The position numbers and the translations under genes are program-made. From Channa striata (taxonomy: Eukaryota; Chordata; Actinopteri; Anabantiformes; Channidae), in NCBI GenBank assembly GCA_033026295.1, contig CM065169.1, positions 5,280,932 to 5,344,931 of the forward strand: a stretch of DNA of 64,000 nt, given 5' to 3'. How positions within the stretch are numbered: position 1 is the first letter of the stretch; each line of letters opens with the position of its first letter. Shown in pieces: positions 34,901-47,269 of the stretch. The notes below the pieces were generated by a model. That model had not been told where the DNA came from, made no database searches, and saw only the letters and a list, made by a program, of their open reading frames with translations.

Positions 34901-35366
34901 TTGGTCTCTTAGAGAGAGTTGCCAAGGAAACAGTGAATGAAATAAATCTACAGCTTCATATCAGAAAGTTGAGCGAGATTGTGAAGAAGCAAGACAGGAA
35001 GAATGAGTTTAGATATTAAAATATTTAAATCTGTAAAGACAGATGTACTGTAAGAACATGACTAAATTGATCTTGTCTTGTCAAGTTTTTCTTTAAGAGC
35101 TCCTATTATGGTCATTTTTTACTCATTTCCATAAACTGACTGTATTTAAACAAGTAAAGAGTAACAATTCATGTTTATGGATGTGCATGTTTTAAAAGCT
35201 CATTAGCTACTTAGTGTTTAACATACATTTTCAACATCCGGCTTTGCTCCCTGCCTTGGCAGTAATGCAAACTTACCCACTCTGTATACACTGAAAACAG
35301 CTGGACAGAGGTGGGTGTGACACTACACATGTAGCTTTTCTCTGTAGACTGGAGATTCAAAATTTT

Positions 35367-35385
35367 AACTAACTAACTAACTAAC
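35367..35385. repeat. (AACT)n tetranucleotide repeat
   Basis: About 4.5 units of AACT. Confidence 0.85.
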
Positions 35386-38300
35386 ACCATGGAGATAGAG
35401 TTCCCTATTATAACTTAAAGCTCTTTTTTTCTGTTTTTGTTTACCCTAATACCAGCTCTTTAAGAGTGTTGCCTTTTCCCTGACAAACACAAACACTAGA
35501 ATGGCAGAGGTGTGGGAAACTTTAGATGGGTAGTAAAACTATAAAAACCTGAAAGCCGACAGCAAATCTAACTGGAAAATGGCAGCAGCACTACCAAACA
35601 CCTCAGGTGTAGTATTACAAGAGCAAAAAAATAAATCAGTCCTATGATTGATAATGTATTTATCAGCCAACATAACTCTACTTTCTCCCTCATATCAATA
35701 TAGACTAAATTAAATAAAAGTATTGTTTGATTTGATAGGATGTAAAAATCTTTCTGTTCTAGATTTTTAGCTAAATAAATGCAGTTCTGAGCAACAGTCA
35801 GAAGAAAAATGAAAAACAACATTTAACACTTTGAGTTAAGGACTGAACACTTCAGCATATCGTTTTTACGTGTTTGTGGCTGTTAGTGTTTCAAACTATC
35901 CATAATCTCTCAGAAATTATTTTTTAGTTCTTGTGGTTCTGAAAAATGTTTTTTTCGGCTCTACAATGATGCAAGGCAGGAGCTCGTTTTATCATTTACT
36001 GCAATGATAGTTCTGCCTGATCATAATTGTAATTTGAGAATTTATGTAGGTGGTAAGGCCTTTAATGCACAAACACGCAGAAACACACTCCTTTTGAAAG
36101 CGCACAGTTCTGGTTTAACAGCTGTAGATTTGTAGCTGTTCACAGTCTACAATGGCACAAGTGTCATTTTCTGTTATCCACCCACCTGTTTGCTTAGTGG
36201 CTCCAAAGGAACAAACCTGATCTTTTATTCAGACCTCGGTAAAGATGTACTCATAAGATATTGCATTGGTGTGTACGGATATCTGTTAAGATGTGTGCCA
36301 TATGTCTTGCATGTTTATATACATGTTTGTTCTTTCTGCACCACTGTTACTGCCTTGTTTCCTTTAATTACAATCTCATCTATAATGGATCAAGGGATGT
36401 CCTAGCTGCTAGTACTGGATCACCTCAGTAAGCAGGCCTCAGTCCTGGCACTTTTCCTGGCAAGAGGAATGGAGACCCCAATGAATTGGACGGGTTTTTC
36501 AGGCAGCACCAAGCTGCTTAAATATTGATCAGTGGAAGTGTGTTTGAGCTGGTTAGTCTCAGGCAATAGGTTGCCCAGGGGACGAGTAGAAAAGGTTACA
36601 CAACAAAGACAGAAAGAATTCACAGGCTTGTCTCTTTCGACATTGCTCTGGTAGATGCAGCACCTTCTATCATACCAGAAGGGAGTGGAGAAAAAAGAGA
36701 GCATCACCTTTGTTTTGATATTCTAGTCTGCTATGATGGATGACACATTCCTAAGGATGAATCCAGCAATTTATCGGTGGGTTTAAAGGGCTGTAACTTA
36801 AACTTAAACTTTTGTAACTGTTATGTTTAGACAGTTACAGCACTTAACATTTAGCCTTTAACCTTTGACTAAAACCACAAGATTTCACTGACCTGGGAAT
36901 ATGGGAGGCTCAGACAAAGAATCTGTGCCATGTGTTCTAATCTATGATTAAAATGAACTTTGTTATAACCTCTAAGTTGCTCACCTGGGTTCTCTGTCCA
37001 GATAAAAAGCCAATCTCACACTGACTCCTATTCTCAGATACTATTTGGATGACTGCCATGGATTCCCTGCATTTCAACACAGCATCAGGTGTGTGGCCTG
37101 GATTTCGACTCATCTCTTGCCCAACTTGAATTTTCATCCTCATGACTGCAGGCGGCTTTAGACTGCTGCTCTGCCAGAATCCTGGTACTGACTGCAGATG
37201 CACAGAGTGACACAGGTTCCCCTCACCCTGCTGGCACAGGCCCCTGCCCAGCCATCTGGTGCTTCTACAGAAGGTGCCAGTCACTCATCACACCTGCCCA
37301 CCTGCCCACAAAACTCTACAGAGCTCTCTCTCTCTTCTTCACCTCCCCTTCAACAACAGTAAGTTTTCTACTGTGCAGGACTGAGCCCAAGGGAAACAAA
37401 TGAGCCAAAATGCCGTAGTTGTCCAGAAGCTTTTCGTAGAAGCGATGGGGTGCTAGACACTTGGGTTGCGCAGAACAAACTCTTCTGAATAAGTGATGTG
37501 CAATTAGACAGATTATCACATTGCATATTATTGACAATAACAGTTGTGGGTTCAGGGGAAAGCAGAAATGGACATTAAGTATCTTTCTCTTTTCTGTTCT
37601 TGGAGAGAAATAGATGTGTCGCCAGGATGGACAGACTCATGTAGACTCATCAGTCCCTCTGCTGTCAATCAATATTGGACTGAAAGAAAGAGCCCTGTCA
37701 AAGCAACAGAGGGGAGAAGATGAAGGCACTGATTTAACTGATGACATTTAAGTGGACATTACCACTTCAGCAGAAAGCCCATTAATATGGCCACCTCCTA
37801 CTTATAGACAGGCAGACCTGATTCCTTTTGTCTTTCATTTCATCAGCTTAGATGTCATGTGAAATAAGCACCTGTTATTTATTTGTTTGCTGGCTGACAT
37901 TCTCTGTGACATGGACAATGAATCAGAGCAGCCATTATATCTGCCCATCTAAGTCACTTCCTTTTAAAAGTAGGCCCTGTGCGTGATTTGACACCAAATC
38001 CATTAACCCACAGCTCGTCATTAAACTTGACTAACCACAGTCAACCAAATGAAACTCAAACGGATGATTAATGACAGCTGGGTACAAAGCCTAAAAATAA
38101 TATAGTTTGTGGGTGTTTTGATTTAAAACTTAATAGTTAAACTTAAATTTCTAATGGTCTTTTTAAAAGTTGATACCACTTCTCTTATTCATTGCCATGC
38201 TTTTTATAAAAGGCGCTTGTTTATTAGTCTTCCAGCCACATCAAAACTTCGAAAAACTAATTTGGAGCCAGACTGTAAACCAAATCTGTCTTGTTACAGT

Positions 38301-38415
38301 GTGCGGTGTCTTTTAGGGTTGCAAAGAAAAGGTTGACATGAAGACAGATGTTGTTTAGGTCATGTAAATACTGGAATTTAAGGGTTGAGCAGGAAGATAA
38401 CATGATAAATGTGTG

Positions 38416-38643
38416 TTAGTGAGTCACAGCATTCTTCACACAGAAGTTTCCCTTGCAAGCAGGACACTTGCTGTCTTTCACTGTCTTCAAAGAACTAAAC
38501 TGTGCTAGACAGCACATTCTGCAAACCACAGCAGCTCTTATCTGGGAAGTCCTAAGCACTTCAAGAGTCTGTTTTGCTGTCATGGATTTAATCATAAATT
38601 CCTGAATGTGGGTGGAAAGTCGTCGTTGTTGTTTTTCTGTCAA
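38416..38643 (-). other. Unrecognised 75-codon Cys-rich open frame
   Basis: On the minus strand the frame contains 'VCRMCCLAQF' and 'KCPACKGNFC', a CxxC...CxxC spacing of the sort found in small zinc ribbons, then stops with TAA at the low-coordinate end. Upstream, 'TTCCTTGACAG' could serve as a weak splice acceptor, and an AATAAA word lies on the minus strand at about 38215-38222. Against it, many frames of this length occur here by chance, and I recognise no family. A terminal exon is possible but unproven. Confidence 0.2.
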
Positions 38644-39202
38644 GGAACTTTAGTTTTGTGTTACTGTATTTTTACAGGGTTCATTTCAGTCTCAAATTCT
38701 ACTTATGATCAATGTGAAGCCTTTAAATTTCTTCACTACACACACACAGAAAATTTCTCGACAGTGGTCAACAGAAAACTCCATGTGATACCAGCATTCC
38801 TGCACACAGTACTATCTTTTTCATTGTGCTGCTGTGACACTGTGTGTATCTAATCCACTCAGATAAAGAGAAAAGGATTGACACACAAGGATATAATCAT
38901 ACCAACACAGAGATAAATGTCACATCATTCTCCATATTCCCCATCTTAGATAAAGGCAAGCGTAGATGAAAGTACCCCAAAGAAAAAAATATGCATGCAT
39001 TTTTTGCATTTGATAGGTTTGTCATGGAGCAGACAATAGAAATACTTGTGGAAGCCTTCAGAAGAACAAATGTGTTACTTAAGGTGCAAAAACACACAAC
39101 TTGGTTTATAAGTCTGTGGTTCCAAGCTTCTGGAGAGTGTTTGTGTCTTTGAGGAAACAACATAATGAGGACTAGAAAAGGAAACTTACAATTTATTTGT
39201 AG

Positions 39203-40361
39203 GGAAACAAATAAATTAATCAAAGTACAAGCATGTTTAAAAGACATAAGGGACTGGATGACGTATAATTTCCTTCTTCTAAACTCAGATAAAACTGAAG
39301 TTATTGTATTTGGGCCTAAAAGTCTAAGAAACATGTTTTCTAACCATATTGCTACTTTAGATGACATAACTCTTGCCCCCAGCAGTACTGCAAGGAATCT
39401 CGGAGTCATTTTTAACCAGGATTTGTCATTTACCTCACACCTTCTTCCACCTAAGAAACATTGCCAAAATTAGGAGCATCCTCTCTCAAAGCGATGCTGA
39501 AAAACTGGTTCATGCATTCTTTACTTTTAGATTGGAGTACTGTAATTCTCTACTTTCAGGCTGCCCCATAAACTCTCTAAAAAGCCTCCAATTAATCCAA
39601 AATGCTGCAGCAAGATTACTGACTGGGATTGGTAAGAGAGATCATATGCAGACCTACTTGTGGTTCCCAGAATTTCCAAACATAGAATGGGAGGCAGAGC
39701 CTTTAGCTATCAAGCTCCTCTCCTGTGGAACCAGCTCCCAGTCCAGATTCGGGAAGCAGACACCCTCTCTATTTTTAAGACTAGGCTCAAAACCTTCCTT
39801 TTCGATAAAGCTTATAGTGGGTTATAGTCATGCTGCTATAGGATTAGACTGCTGGGGGACTCTGCACTGAGCCACTTCCTCTTCTTTTCATTCTTTCCTC
39901 TCACCCCACATCTATAATGTCACCACTGTATGACATTAACTCTGTATCTTCTTTGTCCCGTAGTCGTATTCCTCGCTCTCTGCCTCCCTCTCTCTGTCCC
40001 TGTCTTCAGGTGTCCCCAGATTTGGCGCTGTGTGTCCTCCAATGCGCAGCTACTGGTCCTATTAACCTGCTCAATGCTTTGTTGTTGCTTTTGTTGCTCT
40101 GTTCTTTTTTCACTCCAATTTCCACTCAGCCCAAGCGGTCTAGGCAGATGGCCGTCCACCCTGAGCATGGTTCTGCTGGAGGTTTCTGCCGCTAAAGGGA
40201 GTTTTTCCTCTCCACTGTTGCCTATGGCTTGCTCAAGGGGGATTTGTTGGGTTTTCTCTAAATGTTTGTATAGTCGTGACTTTATTATGTAAAGTGTCCT
40301 GTGATGACCTTGTTGTAAATTGGCTCTATATAAATAAAGTTGAATTGAATTGAATTGAATT
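39203..40361 (+). mobile_element. L2 copy, ORF2 C-terminus and complete tail (copy F)
   Basis: 5'-truncated at the region 'KLIKVQACLKDIRDWMTYNF', continuing 'LLNSDKTEVIVFGPKSLRNM' and 'LEYCNSLLSGCP', then to '...LLTGIGKRDH'. Here about 160 bp are deleted (junction about 39648-39650), which shifts the frame. The rest of the C-terminus and the whole 3' UTR follow, ending 'AATAAAGTTGAATTGAATTG'. The tail repeat is intact. It faces the minus-strand copy at 42.1-44.9 kb tail to tail. Confidence 0.92.
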
Positions 40362-42097
40362 TCAGGGCATGAGGAAATGTTCAGCGTCAAATCTGGTCTA
40401 AGAGGGGGTAATTAGAAGAGTTGTTGTCAGTTTGCAATAACTTAAAAAACATTTGCAAAGTGTTGTACAATGGTTAATTCTCAGCGTCAGATCAAAAGCA
40501 GCAAACTACAAACAAGGTTCATTTGTCTTTGAAAATGTCAGACAGAGACAAACAATGCTAACATAATAGAATGATTTAGTTTATGTAGGGGAGGCAGGAG
40601 TAGCAGATTGCCTGTGATCAGTACATTACTCAATTAATAAAAGCTCTACATAACATGTGAATGAAAAAAATGGAGGTTGAAAGACTGCATGAATCATGCT
40701 GACGCAGAGCCCACATCACCTCAATAGTTTGAGAGTTTGGCTATCACTGTGTAGACACGTTGAAGGCCAAACTTGTTGCAAGTTGGCCAAGTTAATTACT
40801 TAACAGAAAAGAGACTGCAGTGCAGATAAAATATAGACACATATACTGCAAATGTAAATGTGACAATTGTTAATTAACCTGAGTTTAAATTAGAAAGAAA
40901 TGTACTTTGATACTGAACAGATACAGCTTTATTAAATGTTATGGTTTAAAATCATACAGAATTAGATTAAGGTTAGAGTTGTGGTCTGGCGACAGAAAAG
41001 GCAACACTGTCTTTGAATTCAATCTGTTAATATGCTTTTCAGAGAAGAGCAACTTCCCCAATCTTAAAAAAAACGCACACACAAATGGTACTCTGTAGTC
41101 TGCAGCATAACTGTTCTGCACTTCACAGCCATCAGGGTTTATTATTAATACCTGCCAAATTGGCTTGATCAGTATTAAAAGACTGATTTCTAAACTCAAT
41201 AATATTAGCTACATGTGTATGTTATTAACAGTGGAAACTGTTGGATAGCTCAAATAATACCTGTTATATTGGAGTTACGTCTCCTTCTGCCTGTCAAATG
41301 TGAACTGTGGCTCTGTAAGCTTTTTGTTTGGCCTCCCACTGTCTCTATGTAAAATAATACTGTGAGGCACTGGCCACTGACAAGATACTGTAACTACAAT
41401 TATGCATTCAATGCTATTCTCACGTCACACTCCCCTGCATGATTCAAAATTTCTTACATTTTAAGGTCAAAATCATTCATGTATGTAGCTTGAAATCCCA
41501 AGGACTCTACACATGGTGTTGCAAGAATGAGCTTCAAAAATGTGGTTTGCTGAAAAAATTTATAACATACACATTTTCTTCCATGATATCTTATAAAGGT
41601 TTTTAGGAGCCTTGAGAAAAATTAGAGCAGACCATCTTTGTATTGCTGATTCATCCTGGGCAATGTCGACTGCCTGATAATTTTTGTTTCTGCTGAATTC
41701 ACAAACTGTTGAAATGAGGAAGTTACAGTTGCGAATGAAGTTCACATACAATCATCATGGATGCAAATACATTACATTTGGCTTTAAATGATGTTGTTTA
41801 ACTGTTAATAATCATACAACATATTTCTTTAAGAAAATGAAAACTCCAATTTTCTTTTACAAAGGGGTGTTTTTTCAGCATATTGCACAGATAATTTCCA
41901 GACTTATGAACAAGCTCAGTTGTTCAGTTTTTTCAATCTTAGGAGAAAAGGAGCTTCCTCTTGTGATTAATGTCTTGTTCTGAACCCCAGATCTATGAGC
42001 AGAACGGACAATTCTCAGGTGACTTGTTGTGATTTTGGTTCAACTGGATTTTCTCTGTGTGAAAAAAGAGAAAAAGCGACTAAGGATGGAAGTGGTT
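40362..42097. other. Unannotated stretch between two convergent L2 copies
   Basis: AT-rich, no feature recognised. Confidence 0.5.
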
Positions 42098-44897
42098 CAA
42101 TTCAATTTCAATTCAATTCAACTTTATTTATATAGCGCCAATTTACAACAAGGTCATCTCAGGGCACATTACATAATAAAGTCAAGACTATACAAACATG
42201 TAGAGAAAACCCAACAAATCCCCCTTGAGCAAGCCATAGGCAACAGTGGACAGGAAAAACTCCCTTTAACGGAAGAAACCTCCAGCAGAACCAGGCTCAG
42301 GGAGGATGGCCATCTGCCTTGACCGGTTGGGCAGAGTGGAAAGTGGAGAGAGAAAAGAACAGAGCAACAAAATCAACAACAAAACATTGAGCAGGTTAAT
42401 AGGACCAGTAGCTGCACACTGGAGGACACACAGCGCCAAATCCGGGGACACCTGTGGACAGGGAGAGAGAGAGGGGGAAAGACAGGGAGAGAGACGACTA
42501 CGGGACAAAGAAGACACAGAGTTAATGTCATACAGTGGTGACATTATAGATGTGGGGTGAGAGGAGAGAATGAAGAGAAGAGGAAGTGGCACAGTGCAGA
42601 GTCCCCCAGCAATCTAAGCCTATAGCAGCATGACTATAACCAATTATAAGCTTTATCAAAAAGGAAGGTTTTGAGCCTAGTCTTAAAAATAGAGAGGGTG
42701 TCTGCTTCCCGAATCTGGACTGGGAGCTGGTTCCACAGGAGAGGAGCTTGATAGCTAAAGGCTCTGCCTCCCATTCTATTTTTGGAAATTCTGGGAACCA
42801 CAAGTAGGCCTGCATTTTGGGACCGAAGTGGTCTAGTAGGATGATATGGTAGTAAGAGATCTTTTAAATATGATGGGGCTTGGCCGTTTAAAGCTTTATA
42901 GGTAAGAAGAAGGGTTTTAAATTCTATTCTGCATTTAATTGGAAGCCAATGGAGAGAAGCTAATGAAGGTGAAATATGATCTCTCTTACCAATCCCAGTC
43001 AGTAATTTTGCTGCAGCATTTTGGATTAATTGGAGGCTTTTTAGAGAGTTACTAGGGCAGCCTGAAAGTAGAGAATTACAATAGTCCAATCTAGAAGTAA
43101 CAAATGCATGAACCAATTTTTCAGCATCGCTTTGGGATAGGATGCTCCTAATTTTGGCAATGTTCCGTAGGTGGAAGAAGGCTGTTCTAGAGATTTGCTT
43201 TATCTGTGAGGTAAATGACAAATCCTGGTCAAAAATGACTCCAAGATTCCTTGCAGTACTACTGGGGGCAAGAGTTATGTCGTCTAAAGTAGCAATATGG
43301 TTAGAAAACATGTCTCTTAGACTATTAGGCCCAAATACAATAACTTCAGTTTTATCTGAGTTTAGAAGAAGAAAATTATACGTCATCCAGTCCCTTATAT
43401 CTTTAAGACATGCTTGTAGTTTGATTCATTTATTTGTTTCATCAGGTTTCATAGATAGATATAACTGCGTGTCATCAGCGAGTGTTTTCTAATAATGTTG
43501 CCTAGGGGAGACATATATAGAGTAAAGAGTATTGGTCCTAATACAGAGCCTTGTGGAATTCCATAACTAACTTTTGTGTATGTCAAAGATTCATCATTAA
43601 CGTGAGTAAATTGGAATCTATCTGATAGATACGATTTAAACCAATTTAGTGCTGTTCCTTTAATTCTAATTACATGTTCTAGTCTTTGTAATAATATTCT
43701 GTGATCAATGGTGTCAAATGCAGCACTAAGATCTAACAGAACTAGTATTGAGACAAGTCCGTTATCTGAAGCCAGAAGAAGATCGTTGGTGACTTTAATC
43801 AGTGCGGTTTCTGTGCTATGATGAACTCTAAATCCTGACTGAAATTCTTCAAACAAGTAGTTTCTGCGCAGGTGGTCACATAATAGCTTTACAACTACTT
43901 TTTCAAGTATTTTAGAAATAAAGGGGAGATTGGATATTGGTCCAGACTAGGTTTTTTAAGTAGAGGTTTGATTACAGCTATCTTATAAGCCTTTGGTACA
44001 TATCCTGTTTGTAAGGATAGATTAATGATATCTAATATGAACGTGTCTAATAAGGGTAGAGCATCTTTGAGCAGTCTAACTGGAATAGGGTCTAGCAGAC
44101 ATGTTGTTGGTTTAGATGCCATAATAGTTGAAGTTAGTGCAGCAGGGTCTATGGGCACCAAGCAGTCTAAAAGGGACTGAGGACTTATTGGTGATTCTAA
44201 TTCTGTTGTATTTGTGGGGAGGTTCTGGTGAATTTTATTTCTAATAGCTATGATTTTGTTTGTGAAGAAGGTCATGAAGTCATTGCTACATAGCGTTGAG
44301 GGAATACTAGTCTCAACTGAACTATGGCTCTTAGTCAGCCTGGCTACAGTGCTGAAAAGAAACCGGGGGTTGTTCTTGTTTTCCTCTATTAGTGATGAAT
44401 AATAAGCTGTTCTGGCTTTACGGAGTGCTAATTTGTATAAGTATAAACTCTTTTTCCAGGCTAGGCGTGATTCTTGTGAATGAGTGGAACGCCACTTCCT
44501 TTCTAGTCTTCGTGACGCCTGCTTTAAATTGCGGGTTTGCGAGCTATACCATGGAGATTGCCTGTTCAGAATTACTGCCTTCTTTTTTAGAGGGGCAACA
44601 CTATCAAGTATGGAACGTAAAGATGCTGCATAATTATCAGTAAGGTAATCAACTTGTGCAGGAGTACAGTTAATGAGGCTACTCTCAGTTATATCAGTAC
44701 ATGTTGAAGTAAATGATGAAGGGATCATTTCCTTAAATTTGTTCACAGTGTTTTCAGATAAACACCTACTGAAGCAAAACTTCTTTCTAGCTGCCGTGTA
44801 GTCCAATAAACTAAATTCAAATGTTATTAGGAAATGGTCAGAGAGAACAGAATTATGAGGAAATACTGTTAGTTTATCAATTTCAATACCGTATGTT
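42098..44897 (-). mobile_element. L2 copy, 5'-truncated, best-preserved ORF2 (copy G)
   Basis: About 2.8 kb on the minus strand, from the pentamer tail at 42098 to an abrupt 5' truncation at about 44897 within the endonuclease domain (near 'YSIEIDKLTV'). It is the least decayed ORF2 in the window: three long open frames cover almost the whole protein downstream of the truncation. The 3' UTR (42098-42633) is full length. Divergence from the other tails is low, so it is probably among the younger insertions here. Confidence 0.93.
42634..44895 (-). pseudogene. L2 ORF2 (endonuclease end, RT, C-terminus), two frameshifts
   Basis: Minus-strand frame 44806-43895 runs from the end of the endonuclease through 'NLKQASRRLERKWRSTH' to the start of the RT. 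A 25-bp deletion near 43945, relative to other copies, then removes part of 'PGVLANYRPIS' and shifts the frame. Frame 43856-43449 has 'QSGFRVHHSTETAL', 'LLASDNGL' (Ser intact, unlike copies B and C), motif A 'LLDLSAAFDTIDH' and 'GIPQGSVLGPILF'. A 19-bp deletion near 43486 removes the codons for V-N-F-H-C-Y just before A-D-D, destroying motif C. Frame 43386-42634 (250 codons) carries the complete C-terminal domain with 'SLHWLPIKCRIEFKTLLLTY' and ends '...AYNWL'. Apart from these two deletions and the 5' truncation it could be read through. Confidence 0.9.
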
Positions 44898-45985
44898 CAC
44901 TGGTTAAGATCAAATAGACTGTGGGTTTGAATGAAAGAACATACTACTCTTATATTTGTCTTTACTGTTTGGGTACCAACTTCATAAAAAACACAACTTC
45001 ACAAACAGTTTGAAAAGTTATAAAATTATGTGTGTGCAGAGGTCCCTTCCAATAAGTGATTGTGGATGTTACAGCAATCACTGCCAATGGGTGATTGTGG
45101 ATGTAACAGCAGCTATGAGTTTTCTGAATGTTGTGTTCTTTAAGCCAGCCGTCCTCTCACTTAGAATCCTTTTCATTTTCCTGTTTGTGACACACAACAT
45201 CTGGAAAAACATACTCAGCAATCAGCTTTTTTATAGCCAGATCTGTTAAATAGCCAATTTGCTCCTTGTTTTGCCTCAGCTTTATATCAACTGAGACAGG
45301 AGTCTGTTTGCTTTTCTATTTCGATCATCAACAGCACTCAAGTACACTTGATGGTGCCTGATAAATGAATCATTGTAAATGATTATATTATACTCATATT
45401 CCATGAATAAACGTCAGTAGTAAACACAAAGTGGGTAGTCTCTCTTACTGGGTTTTTTGTCTTGTATTATTTTAATTCTCACCTATTTAAATGCATAATC
45501 TCATTCGTCTCTTCACAATTGCAGGAAACAATTGCAGCTTCAGAGCTGTGTATTGGATCAACAGTATGATAGGGAGTAACAAAGGCCTAATTACTACCTG
45601 CTGGATATGATGAGGAATAATTAGCTTGATCGTGGAGAGTCATTGACGACAAGCTTGCAAGGAGCACACTGGTGCCCAATAATGGAGTGATATAAATGTG
45701 TTATCTCCCATATTTTCAACAAGTAGTCAGTCTTATGTAGTAACAGCAATTATACCAACTATACCAATTCTATTTGCTGTACTAACAGCAAATGGAATTG
45801 GTGCGATTTATTTATGAGGTGTTGCACTATTCAAATCATTTGCAGTCTTTTTATGAATCAAGCAAAAACAAAAAATATAACACACAAACACTTACTTGAA
45901 AAAAGCATGCAAACCGGTTGCCTTAAAAAACAAAATAAACTGAAATAGGAATTCTATTTTTACTACCAACTCAATTCATTTTTTT
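44898..45985. other. Unannotated stretch with a 35-bp direct duplication
   Basis: Includes a tandem pair with a 35-bp period at 45049-45111 ('GTGATTGTGGATGT' shared; 25 of 28 positions identical). No gene recognised. Confidence 0.5.
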
Positions 45986-46735
45986 CAATTCAACTTTATT
46001 TATATAGAGCCAATTTACAACAAGGTTATCTCAAGGAACTTTACATTACAAAGTGAAGACTATACAGACTTTCAGAGAAAACCCAACACACACCCCTTGA
46101 GCAAGCCATAGGCAACAGTGGAGGAAAAACTCCCTTTAACGGAAGAAACGTCCAGCAGGCTCAGGGTGGGCGGACATCTGCCTTGACCAGTTGGGGTGAG
46201 TGGAAAGTGGAGAGAGAAAGGAAAAGAGAAACAAAAACTAGGGGAGAAAGAGTTAATGTCATACAGTGGTCACATATAAATGTGGGCTGAGAGGAGAAAG
46301 GGAAGAGAAGAGGAAAGTGGCTCAGTGCATCAGGGGTTGGTCCCCCAGCAGTCTAAGCCTATAGCAGCAGGACTATAACTAACTATAAGCTTTATCAAAG
46401 AGGAAGGTTTCGAGCCTAGTCTTAAAAGTAGAGAAAACTAAAGTTTTATCTTACTTTAGAAGAAGAAAATTGTAGGACATCCAGCCATTTATGTCTCTTA
46501 GACATGATTATAGTTATTAATTTGTTTCATCTGGTTTCATAGAAAGATATAACTGGATGTCATCAGCGTGGCAAAGGAAATTTGCGGAGTGTTTTATAAT
46601 AATGTTGCCTAGAGGAGACATAAATAGAGTAAAAAGTATTGGTCCTAACCCAGAGCCTTGTGGAACTCGGTAACTAACTTTTTATTAACATGAACAATTT
46701 GGAATCTACCTGACAGATAAGATTTAAACCAAATC
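45986..46735 (-). mobile_element. Diverged L2 copy, tail plus ORF2 scraps (copy H)
   Basis: The minus-strand tail from 45986 carries many substitutions and small deletions. It is followed (about 46400-46735) by ORF2 C-terminal and RT pieces, including the complement of the 'YHADDIQLYL'-like motif C area and 'GSGLGPILF'. A large deletion removes most of the C-terminal domain. It is clearly older than copies F, G and J. Confidence 0.85.
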
Positions 46736-47062
46736 ACCTTTTACTGTTTCATTTACACATTGATTTTGATCACTGGCAATGAGACCAAATGAAACTATTT
46801 GTAATAGTAAGAACATTCGGCAGCTAACAATCAAAGAAGGAGTGCATACATTTAATAGGCACGGTATACCTCTGCGATGCTGAATCCAATATATATAGAT
46901 GTTTTACTTTCTTCATGCTTAACATCATGCTTGTTAAGCTGCATACTATACTTCTATTTTTTCTGTATACTGTATCAAGTGATCGCTTCAATATAGACAT
47001 CTGATATAACAGTGTTGCCTATAGAATATAGCATCTGAGCACAGATACTTTTGCACTGACAG
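46736..47062. other. Unannotated stretch
   Basis: No feature recognised. Confidence 0.5.
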
Positions 47063-47217
47063 GATGTCAGCAAAGGAGCTGTTAAGGATCTTTGCTGTCC
47101 ATGGAAGTGCTACACCTGAAGCCCCGAGCCCTGCTGATGTGTCGATCATCGTGGGAACACAAGTTCTTGATGACTATAAATATGTGGCAAAAGCTTACAT
47201 TCTGCTTATCTACCAAA
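47063..47217 (+). pseudogene. Unrecognised protein-like relic
   Basis: A 51-codon open stretch reading from 'RMSAKELLRIFAVHGSA' through 'PADVSIIVGTQVL' to 'VAKAYILL', ended by TGA. It reads like real protein, and its order and hydrophobic pattern remind me of the C-terminal segment of uncharacterised multicopy teleost proteins, but I cannot name the family with certainty. It is preceded by a plausible acceptor ('CTTTTGCACTGACAG'), so it could be an exon relic or part of another transposon. It lies next to the LINE fragment at 47.27 kb. Confidence 0.3.
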
Positions 47218-47269
47218 GCTGAAAAGACAAACCAAAACAATGGGCCTCATAATGGTCAAATCAACAGGA

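Larger units (their letters stand above)
27773..39202. other. Unannotated stretch, about 11.4 kb
   Basis: Apart from a SINE scrap (29088-29162), a CA repeat (31933-31962) and an (AACT)n run (35367-35385), I recognise nothing. The longest open frames (28829-29272, 147 codons; 36937-37284, minus) have no motif I can name. The small Cys-rich frame at 38416-38643 is listed separately. Confidence 0.5.

Noticed and set aside
36937..37284. 115-codon minus-strand frame in a GC-richer patch
   Set aside because: No domain and no splice or conservation evidence; considered as an exon and dropped.
39920..40390. 156-codon minus-strand frame
   Set aside because: Antisense shadow of the L2 3' UTR; the same shadow recurs at 9781-9984.
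42306..42592. Open frames in the L2 3' UTR, both strands
   Set aside because: They recur in every tail copy at 9.8, 40.0, 42.3, 50.8 and 52.6 kb because the UTR has few stops. They lie past the ORF2 stop and show no protein motif.
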